DNA from: Chloroflexota bacterium
GTDB taxonomy: Bacteria > Chloroflexota > Anaerolineae > Anaerolineales > Villigracilaceae
Reading direction: 5' to 3'
DNA: 53,359 nucleotides
Assembly (NCBI GenBank): GCA_021414245.1
Contig: JAIOOU010000014.1
Location: 1 to 53,359, forward strand
The notes under the pieces are model-generated. The model was given only the letters and a program-made list of their open reading frames with translations, searched no databases and was not told the DNA's origin. Of this stretch, positions 47,056 through 53,359 are shown piece by piece. The position numbers and the translations under genes are program-made. The number at the start of each line of letters is the position of its first letter. Positions within the stretch are counted from its first letter, which is position 1.

Positions 47056-49305
47056 TCACGGACGCAGGGTCAGCCGCGCATACAGCAGTCTCCAGAATAG
47101 TCGTTTCCAGGCCTTGACGGCCTTCGAGCGCTCATCCGTTGTGACCGGGTGGGCGCTGTATGTTTCCTGGATATAAAGGTCCGTGAGCAGGCGGATCTCT
47201 TCCACGGCCGGAGCGGGGCCGGTCTGCAGTGACTTGAACCGCAGGGACAGATTGTCGGCAAACAGGAGGGGCGTTTCGTACAGCGGCGCATCCGTGTAGA
47301 TCTTTCTGCCGTGATAATACACATAAGCGTACAGCGAGCCGATCGTTTTGTGGACACGCCACAAACCCTGCGCCCGGAAAAACCAGAAGATGGACGCGGC
47401 AGCCGTTGCAGCAGCAAGCCCAAGGGCGGGCGGAAGCGGATTCCAGCGCGGGAAGAAACTGTTTTTCGCCTGGAAATTTTCATTGGGCACTGGACCATCG
47501 GGGAGGGTTTCCTGCGGCAATTGATCCGGCAGGGTGATCTCCAATTCGCTGGCGGTGGGTTCGAACTCGATCCAGCCGTAGCCGGTGAAATAGATCTCCA
47601 CCCAGCTGTGCGCTTCGGCTTCATGCACCACATACTCGGCCCGGATGGGATCGTACACGCCGTTCGCATACCCGATCACCAACCGCGCCGGCAGCCCGAC
47701 CGAGCGGGCCAGCACCACCATGGACGTGGCGTAATAATCGCAATAGCCTTTCTTCAGGTCAAATAGAAAATAATCCGCCACATCCCGGTCCGGCGGCGGC
47801 GGCGGGACATCCAAAGTGTAGGGATATTCGCGCAAATAGGCTTCGATGGCCCTGGCCCGGTCGTAGGGATTTTCGATGCCGGCCGTCAGGCTTTGCGCAA
47901 GGTCACGCACGCGCTGTGGAAGCGTCTCGGGCAGGGGCAAATATTTTGCAGTGAACTCCTGCGGGTATTCGTTGGAGGAGCCGCGCAGCTCTTCTGCGCT
48001 GACAAGCGGCACGATTGAATCAGCTTGATAACTTTGCGCATCGCTGACCGCGCCCAGCATGTCCGCGCCGAAGGTGGGGTCCGGGCTTGAGACCAGAGAC
48101 TCGGGTTGCGACCGCCAGCTTGCATTGAAAGGCTGGCTTACGCTCACCAGAGACCCGGTCCAATATAAGCGCGTATCGTCGGGCAGGGCTTTTTCCACCT
48201 GTTGATGGATGATCTGATACCCCGTATTTGGAATGGAAAACAACGGTTCTGCAGCAGAATACGATTGCGATTCCACAGGGGAGGTCGCCCAGCCCTGACC
48301 GTTGTACACGTCATAGGTCAGCCAGCGCCAGTAGTGACGCGGCACGGCCGCCCCCAGAATGGAATTTTCGGTGGGGGGCAGTTCGCCGGTCCTGACCTTG
48401 AAGATCACGGTTCGGGACAGGGCCGGACTCAGACCGATCAGGTGCTGGCGCGGCAGGCCGGAAATTGCATAAGCCGCCACCATCTCTTTTTCGAGGCCGA
48501 TGGTTTTCGCGATCTCGTCCTTGCGGCTGAGTTTTTTGGCCACTTCGTGAATGGAGATGGAAGGGGCCAGGCCGGCCAGAATGGCGACCCCAATCGAAAG
48601 CAGGATGACGGCCGAATAGGTCTCGCGGGCGGCCCGTTCGGAATTTTCCGTTCGTTCGCGCGGACCGCTCCATTTTTGATTGATGCCGATCAGCAGGATC
48701 AGGGCAAAGACGGCGATCTGCAGTGAGAAAGTCTCGCGGCCGGTGTAATTCAATAGAAAGGCGTGGAAGGCCAGCGCGGGCGCGAGCGCGGACAGGATCT
48801 GATCGTGCCGGCCGACCCGCCAGCCTGCCCAGATGACGAGCAGCAGCAGCGGGATGTCCCACAGGAATTCCCGCACGCGCGGATCCTCAACGGAGAAGGT
48901 CAATACCTGTGACAAGAAAGCGCCGGCCGTGGCTTCCAGTCCCGCGAATTGGGTTTGCAGCCCGCCCAAGTCGGGGGCCTCATTTCCGGCCAGCCAGCGC
49001 AGGACACTCAGTTCAAATTGTGGAATCGATTGCAGCAAGGTGCGGACCGGTCCGGCCAGCCCCGCGCTTTCGATAAAAGCCAGAACGAATCCCGCGGCAA
49101 CGATCACGGGCAAGGCGCGCCGCGCCGGCCAGGTCCCCAGTCCTAATAGATAAGCAAGCGTGGCCGCGAAGGCAGCCACCACGAAGAAGGAAGCTTCCTG
49201 CACTTCGCTCACGCTGACCTTGATGCCCAGGATCAGCGCGCTGACCGCGATCCATAGGATCGCCAGCGTGGACAGGGAGCGCAGGCTGAAAAGTTTTTTC
49301 ATCAT
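47056..49305 (-). CDS. transglutaminase-like membrane protein (TgpA type)
   Basis: 749 residues. About seven helices in the first 215 residues, then an outer region, then the transglutaminase core (about 490-590): KKGYCDYYATSMVVLARSVG with the catalytic Cys, EAHSWVEIYFTGYGWIEFEP with His and acid. One more helix (near 630) and a cytosolic tail follow. TgpA-type proteins are thought to crosslink or cleave envelope proteins. It is 3 nt after the DUF58 gene on the same strand, a common pair. Confidence 0.9.
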   Translation of the reverse strand: MMKKLFSLRSLSTLAILWIAVSALILGIKVSVSEVQEASFFVVAAFAATLAYLLGLGTWPARRALPVIVAAGFVLAFIESAGLAGPVRTLLQSIPQFELSVLRWLAGNEAPDLGGLQTQFAGLEATAGAFLSQVLTFSVEDPRVREFLWDIPLLLLVIWAGWRVGRHDQILSALAPALAFHAFLLNYTGRETFSLQIAVFALILLIGINQKWSGPRERTENSERAARETYSAVILLSIGVAILAGLAPSISIHEVAKKLSRKDEIAKTIGLEKEMVAAYAISGLPRQHLIGLSPALSRTVIFKVRTGELPPTENSILGAAVPRHYWRWLTYDVYNGQGWATSPVESQSYSAAEPLFSIPNTGYQIIHQQVEKALPDDTRLYWTGSLVSVSQPFNASWRSQPESLVSSPDPTFGADMLGAVSDAQSYQADSIVPLVSAEELRGSSNEYPQEFTAKYLPLPETLPQRVRDLAQSLTAGIENPYDRARAIEAYLREYPYTLDVPPPPPDRDVADYFLFDLKKGYCDYYATSMVVLARSVGLPARLVIGYANGVYDPIRAEYVVHEAEAHSWVEIYFTGYGWIEFEPTASELEITLPDQLPQETLPDGPVPNENFQAKNSFFPRWNPLPPALGLAAATAAASIFWFFRAQGLWRVHKTIGSLYAYVYYHGRKIYTDAPLYETPLLFADNLSLRFKSLQTGPAPAVEEIRLLTDLYIQETYSAHPVTTDERSKAVKAWKRLFWRLLYARLTLRP

Positions 49306-49308
49306 GGG

Positions 49309-50565
49309 TCAGGTTCTGACGGGTACGATCTCGCCGCCTGGCGTGGCATGCCAGCTCCAGTTATTGGATCGTTCGGCCTGGGACGCGGGCGGTTCGATCA
49401 GCCCGGGCGGGATCAGATGACAGGCGATGCCGCGCTGCTGCAAAATGGAAGCGATGCCGGCAGCGGAATGCGCTTCGCCATGAGTGGAGGAGTCCATCAA
49501 TAACACGGTGGGGGTGACGCCGCGCAGGGAGAGCGGCAGCAGCGATTGGATCCAGCTTGGGTCCGTGCAGGCGCTGATCACGATCAGGCTGTGGTGCCGG
49601 CCGATGGAGGATTGAGTGCGTTCGAGTAGGGTGGCGAGGTCAAGCCGCGAGGGCTGGGCCAGGGCCAATCCCTGCATGATCTCCCAGCGTTGACCTTCGC
49701 CCTTTTCGGGCGGGAGCCAGGTTAAGGTTTTGCTGTTGGTCACCAGCCCCACGGCTTTGCGTTTGCGCAGTCCGAAATGAGCCAGCGAAGCGGCCAGGGT
49801 CACACTTTGTTCCTCGACCGAGTCCCAGCCCCGGCCGAGCATGTATTTTTGATGCAGGTCCAGCACGATCCACCAGTGACCTTCAGGCGCGCTTTCCATC
49901 AGGCGCACAAATACTTTTTGGGTGCGTGCGGTCGTCGGCCAGTGGATCAGGCGTGTGCTGTCGCCGTGCGCAAACTCGCGCACGGTGGAGGCGTGAATGG
50001 TTTGTTCGGGCGCGTTGCGGCGCGGACGTCCGTCACCGAAGGAACCGGAGGGCGTGATGATCAGATCCGGCAGAGTCGCAATTTGCGGCAGGACCAGCAC
50101 CGAGGTCCGCTGCGAAGCGTGCAGGTTGACTTCGAAGATCCCAAAGGGATCGCCGGTCTGGATGTGCGCGTCGCCCAGCGAATACAATCCGCGTTGGGTG
50201 CACACGGAATTCACGGACCATTGTTCGAAATAGCCCGCGCCGATGCTGAGCGTGCGCGAGGGGTCGAAGCCGGGCAGGCTGGAGTGGTCGTTGAATTGGA
50301 TCCACGAGGCGGGGAAGATCGAGGTGTTGGATAACGTGAAACGTTCCTCGATGCGGCCGCCGACCTGCACCCAGCCCAGGCGGGTCTCGCGCCGCAATTG
50401 CAAACTGCGGCCGAGCGACGCGGCCCAGAAATAGGCGCAGGCATACATGCCGAGCAGGCCCGCGAACAGAATGGTCCACACGCGCGAGGGATCCATCAGC
50501 TGCAGGGCCAGCAGAAAGGCGATCAGCATGGGAATGGCGGGTTGACGCAGGCGCAGGCGGAACAT
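49309..50565 (-). CDS. DUF58 domain protein
   Basis: 418 residues. Two N-terminal helices (to about 55), a beta-rich middle, then the DUF58 core with TVREFAHGDSTRLIHWPTTA (around 195), which is the family hallmark RxYxxGDxxRxIxW. The rest resembles a von Willebrand A fold. The usual partner MoxR ATPase is not adjacent. TATAAT lies 6 nt before ATG and no Shine-Dalgarno is seen. Confidence 0.9.
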   Translation of the reverse strand: MFRLRLRQPAIPMLIAFLLALQLMDPSRVWTILFAGLLGMYACAYFWAASLGRSLQLRRETRLGWVQVGGRIEERFTLSNTSIFPASWIQFNDHSSLPGFDPSRTLSIGAGYFEQWSVNSVCTQRGLYSLGDAHIQTGDPFGIFEVNLHASQRTSVLVLPQIATLPDLIITPSGSFGDGRPRRNAPEQTIHASTVREFAHGDSTRLIHWPTTARTQKVFVRLMESAPEGHWWIVLDLHQKYMLGRGWDSVEEQSVTLAASLAHFGLRKRKAVGLVTNSKTLTWLPPEKGEGQRWEIMQGLALAQPSRLDLATLLERTQSSIGRHHSLIVISACTDPSWIQSLLPLSLRGVTPTVLLMDSSTHGEAHSAAGIASILQQRGIACHLIPPGLIEPPASQAERSNNWSWHATPGGEIVPVRT

Positions 50566-50571
50566 AAAAGG

Positions 50572-50577
50572 ATTATA
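50572..50577 (-). promoter_or_regulatory. -10 element of the DUF58 gene, leaderless start
   Basis: On the minus strand TATAAT is followed by CCTTTT and ATG 50565. The spacing of 6 nt equals that of three other genes in this window. The -35 is weak. Confidence 0.55.
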
Positions 50578-50761
50578 ACTTTTGCAGGCCCGCTGCCCAC
50601 CCTCTTTTGTGACCGTTTTATTTTTTTCAGTATCATCGACAACAAACCTACGCGTTGAATTAACTTAAAAAATCGGAACTGGCGATATTTTAAGGATGGC
50701 ATCCCACAATTGACCTCTTGCATTTGTATTTGGAAGGTGCTAAAATGCCGAACACATTTGA

Positions 50762-50802
50762 CCATATGTACGGGGATGCAGTGCAGGAACGCCCATATAT
50801 GG
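50762..50802 (+). promoter_or_regulatory. candidate NrdR-box pair
   Basis: CCATATATGG at 50793-50802 is a perfect 10-nt palindrome; CCATATGTACGG at 50762-50773 is an imperfect relative. Their centres are about 30-32 nt apart, about three helical turns, as in known NrdR-box pairs. They stand before nrdR and nrdJ, so autoregulation by NrdR is plausible. The match to the NrdR consensus is only partial. Confidence 0.45.
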
Positions 50803-50836
50803 CTCTGACATTTGTTCTAATTATGGAGAGAAATTA

Positions 50837-51286
50837 ATGCGTTGTCCGTACTGCAAACACCATGATTCCAAGGTATTGGACACCTCCCACGACAGTCATG
50901 GGGGCATCCGCCGCCGAAGGGAATGTTTGAAGTGCAGGCAGAGATTTAGCAGTTACGAGAGACCCATCCTGGCCACCCCGCTCATCATCAAGCAGGACGG
51001 CGCCCGCGAAGAGTTCGACCGCGAGAAGCTCGCGCGCGGCATCCGCATTTCGTGCGCGAAGAGACCCGTCTCCGCGGCGGACATCGAGCGCATGATCGGC
51101 GCAGTCGAAACCCAATTGCAGAAGCTCGGCAAGGCCGAGGTCTCCTCCCGCATTGTGGGTGACCTGGTGATGGAGACCTTGAAGGAAGTGGACCAGATCG
51201 CATACGTCCGCTATGCAATCGTTTATTTGGGATTGGATGACCTGAAGTCCATCCGCACAGAGATCGACCAGTTACTCGAGGATTAA
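50837..51286 (+). CDS. nrdR: transcriptional repressor NrdR
   Basis: 149 residues, usual length. Zinc ribbon MRCPYC (C3, C6) and CLKC (C31, C34), the basic GGIRRRRECLKCRQRFSSYE, then the ATP-cone (about 47-137; ILATPLIIKQDGAREEFDRE). NrdR senses ATP/dATP and represses ribonucleotide reductase genes. nrdJ follows after 160 nt. GGAGAG about 7 nt before the ATG. Confidence 0.97.
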   Translation: MRCPYCKHHDSKVLDTSHDSHGGIRRRRECLKCRQRFSSYERPILATPLIIKQDGAREEFDREKLARGIRISCAKRPVSAADIERMIGAVETQLQKLGKAEVSSRIVGDLVMETLKEVDQIAYVRYAIVYLGLDDLKSIRTEIDQLLED

Positions 51287-51366
51287 TTTCCAGGCGAAGG
51301 CCCTCCGTTTGCGCGGAGACCGGCTTTTGCCTGTTTTGTTCCAAACCCGTGCCCGTGTCATTCTGA

Positions 51367-51411
51367 TTGTGTCATCCTGAGCGCAGCGAAGGATCTCACA
51401 GGATGACACAA
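51367..51411. repeat. dispersed-repeat hairpin between nrdR and nrdJ
   Basis: A perfect 13-bp stem, TTGTGTCATCCTG (51367-51379) with its complement at 51399-51411, enclosing a 19-nt loop AGCGCAGCGAAGGATCTCA. The core GTCATCCTGAGCG..GCGAAGGATCT is a pattern I recall as a multi-copy intergenic repeat in several bacteria, including Chloroflexota. A degraded partial copy (GTGTCATTCTGA) lies just before. Only one full copy is in this window. Confidence 0.65.
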
Positions 51412-51446
51412 CAACAAAGAACATTTTATTTATAGGAGAGAATCCA

Positions 51447-53359
51447 ATGGTTACAAAATCTGCTGACACCAAAGTCAAGAACGGGCTGCTGCCCACACCC
51501 GCCATCGCGAAGGGCATGCCCAAGGCCGCCCTGACCGATAACGCGCGCCAGGTGCTGATGAAGCGCTACGTGCGGCGCGGCGACGACGGCAAGCCGGCTG
51601 AGAACGTCGAAGAGATGTTCTGGCGCGTGGCCTATCACGTCGCCAAGGTCGAGGAGGAATGGGGCGGCGATGTGCAGAAGCGCACCGTCGAGTATTACCA
51701 TTTGCTCTCCAGCAAGAAGTTCTTCCCGAACTCTCCCACCTTCACCGGTGCGGGAACACCTCTTGGCCAGCTGGCGGCCTGTTTCGTACTGCCCATCACC
51801 GATGACATGGGACGCGACTCGGCCGGCATCTTCCAGACTTTGCGTGACGCGGCCCTGATCCAGCAGACAGGCGGCGGCAACGGATTCTCCTTCTCCAGAC
51901 TGCGCCCGAAAGGCGCGCTCGTGCAGACCTCGGCTGGGCAGGCCACGGGACCGGTCGGTTTCCTGCGCGTGTACGATCACGCCTTCGGCGAGATCGCCCA
52001 GGGCGGCACCCGGCGCGGCGCGAACATGGCCGTGCTGCGGGTGGACCACCCGGACGTCGAGGATTTCATCACCTGCAAGATCAACGAAAACCAGATCACC
52101 AACTTCAACATTTCGGTCGGCATCACGGACGCCTTCATGCAGGCCGTCCAGGACGACAAGGATTGGGCTCTGCGCTTCCCCGATATCGCCGAGATGAAGC
52201 ACAAGGGATTCAGCGGCACGCTCGAACAGGCCGAAGCCGCCGGCATCAAGATCCACACCTACAAGACCGTCAAGGCGCGTGACCTGTTCAACAGGATCGT
52301 CAAGCAGGCCCACCACAACGGCGAGCCGGGCATGTTGTTCCTGGATGCCGCCAACCGCGGCAACCCCGTCCCGCATTTGTATCCGCTCGAAGCCACCAAT
52401 CCGTGCGGGGAACAATGGCTGGGACCGTACGAGAACTGCTGCCTGGGTTCCGTTAACCTGAACGAGCACTGCGGACCGGACGGCTCGGTCGATTGGGAAA
52501 CTTTGCGGCAGAGCGTGGTCACTTCCACCCGCTTCCTCGACGATGTGGTCGAGGCCAATGCCTATGTCCCGGCTGTCCCGCAGTTAACCGAGGCCGCCCA
52601 CAAGGCGCGCCGCATCGGGCTGGGTATCATGGGTCTGGCGGACCTGATGTACCACGCCGGCGTGCGCTACGGTTCGAAGGAAGGCCAGGAGTTCGGCGCG
52701 CAGGTCATGGAGTTCGTGCGTTACCACGCCATGAAGACCAGCATCGAACTGGCCGAAGAACGCGGACCGTTCCCGGCCATCGAAGGCTCGATCTATGACA
52801 TGGACGATATGAAATGGGAATCGCCCAAGGCGCTGAGCGCCTATCAGAACAACTGGAACCGGCCCGAGGTTAAGTGGGACGCGATCGTCAAGGGCATCAA
52901 ATCCCACGGCATTCGCAATGCCGCACAGACCACCGTGGCCCCCACGGGAACCATCGCCACCGTGGCCGGCTGTGAAGGCTACGGCTGTGAGCCGGTCTTC
53001 GCGCTGGCTTACATCCGGCACGTCAACGACAACGGCAAGGACTTGAAACTCACCTACGCCAGCCCGCGCTTCGATGAAGCCCTTAAGAAGCTCGGCCTCG
53101 GCGAAGAGAAACGCCAGGAGATCGTCGAGCAGGTGATGAACGAAGGCACCTGCCAGAACATCACCGAACTTCCACAGGCCGTGCGCGATACGTTCGTGGT
53201 CTCCGCCGATATCACCGCCGAAGAGCACGTGTATATGCAGGGCGCGCTGCAGGCCTTCGTGGATAACTCGCTTTCGAAGACCGTCAACTTCCACGAGAAC
53301 GCCACCGAGGCAGACGTGGCCGAAGCCTACATGACCGCCTGGGAATTGGTCTGCAAGGG
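51447..53359 (+). CDS. nrdJ: adenosylcobalamin-dependent (class II) ribonucleotide reductase, 3' truncated by window
   Basis: 637 codons are present. Starts [20 protein letters not shown] after TAGGAGAG. Active-site pieces: C112 (LAACFVL), N318-P-C320-G-E322 (NPCGEQW), [20 protein letters not shown], and [20 protein letters not shown]. These fit the B12-dependent class II enzyme, which needs no oxygen and no separate small subunit. It reduces ribonucleotides to deoxyribonucleotides. nrdR upstream and candidate NrdR boxes suggest its control. The C-terminal redox Cys pair is outside the window. Confidence 0.95.
   Translation, partial: MVTKSADTKVKNGLLPTPAIAKGMPKAALTDNARQVLMKRYVRRGDDGKPAENVEEMFWRVAYHVAKVEEEWGGDVQKRTVEYYHLLSSKKFFPNSPTFTGAGTPLGQLAACFVLPITDDMGRDSAGIFQTLRDAALIQQTGGGNGFSFSRLRPKGALVQTSAGQATGPVGFLRVYDHAFGEIAQGGTRRGANMAVLRVDHPDVEDFITCKINENQITNFNISVGITDAFMQAVQDDKDWALRFPDIAEMKHKGFSGTLEQAEAAGIKIHTYKTVKARDLFNRIVKQAHHNGEPGMLFLDAANRGNPVPHLYPLEATNPCGEQWLGPYENCCLGSVNLNEHCGPDGSVDWETLRQSVVTSTRFLDDVVEANAYVPAVPQLTEAAHKARRIGLGIMGLADLMYHAGVRYGSKEGQEFGAQVMEFVRYHAMKTSIELAEERGPFPAIEGSIYDMDDMKWESPKALSAYQNNWNRPEVKWDAIVKGIKSHGIRNAAQTTVAPTGTIATVAGCEGYGCEPVFALAYIRHVNDNGKDLKLTYASPRFDEALKKLGLGEEKRQEIVEQVMNEGTCQNITELPQAVRDTFVVSADITAEEHVYMQGALQAFVDNSLSKTVNFHENATEADVAEAYMTAWELVCK

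Noticed and set aside
1-53359. CRISPR arrays, tRNA or rRNA genes, transposases and integrases
   Set aside because: No regularly spaced direct repeats, no cloverleaf or CCA-ended gene, and no DDE or integrase protein was seen in reading the window.

Overview
The window suggests a free-living bacterium of the phylum Chloroflexota, most likely class Anaerolineae. The evidence is the S10-spc-alpha ribosomal superoperon running straight into truA-rplM-rpsI-mazG, class II (B12) ribonucleotide reductase with NrdR, RNase J instead of RNase E, many lipoproteins with Thr/Pro-rich linkers, and NirK fused to cytochrome c. The taxonomic call is inference from gene content and protein style, not from a marker search.

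Layout. (1) 1-17280: end of tuf, then about 30 translation genes (rpsJ to rpsI) with secY, adk, map, rpoA and truA, all on + and closed by a strong hairpin. infA is not at its usual place between map and rpmJ. (2) 17294-19499: a MazG protein with a cut-down N-terminal domain, a small protein resembling the L12 C-terminal domain, a GNAT acetyltransferase remnant and a lipoprotein. (3) 19561-28784: a copper and nitrogen-oxide island. On - lies a Crp/Fnr regulator, a DUF1858-like protein and a three-part cupredoxin-cytochrome c-NirK nitrite reductase. Divergent on + lies a SCO1-cytochrome c fusion, then CsoR, a CopZ chaperone, CopA, a DUF7482-type lipoprotein, a TauE/SafE-like membrane protein with a C-terminal cupredoxin-like domain, and a second HMA chaperone. 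An FNR-like box lies between the two arms and a CsoR-type operator lies before csoR. These genes plausibly balance copper supply to NirK against copper toxicity. (4) 28855-43294: housekeeping and accessory genes: DUF2203, Ser/Thr kinase, RarD-like transporter, two tandem UbiA-family prenyltransferases, an EamA transporter, an MBL-fold protein, mutY, RNase J behind a structured leader, a lipoprotein, and an alpha/beta-hydrolase-acyl-CoA ligase fusion.

(5) 43404-45581: an AT-richer island holding three overlapping genes (SDH-family ClpP-fold protease, a 107-aa protein, a Fic/Doc protein) plus a 41-residue membrane peptide. It ends at a degraded second copy of the 3' end of the adjacent acyl-CoA ligase gene, so it looks inserted. 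This is the best candidate here for an undescribed system, probably toxin-antitoxin or defence-like.

(6) 45597-53359: a small unknown protein, an alpha/beta hydrolase, a DUF58/transglutaminase pair, then nrdR and nrdJ (cut by the window end), with candidate NrdR boxes and a dispersed-repeat hairpin.

A theme across the non-ribosomal part is that four genes (crp, DUF2203, the ligase fusion, DUF58) have a -10-like hexamer exactly 6 nt before their ATG and no Shine-Dalgarno, which suggests leaderless transcripts.
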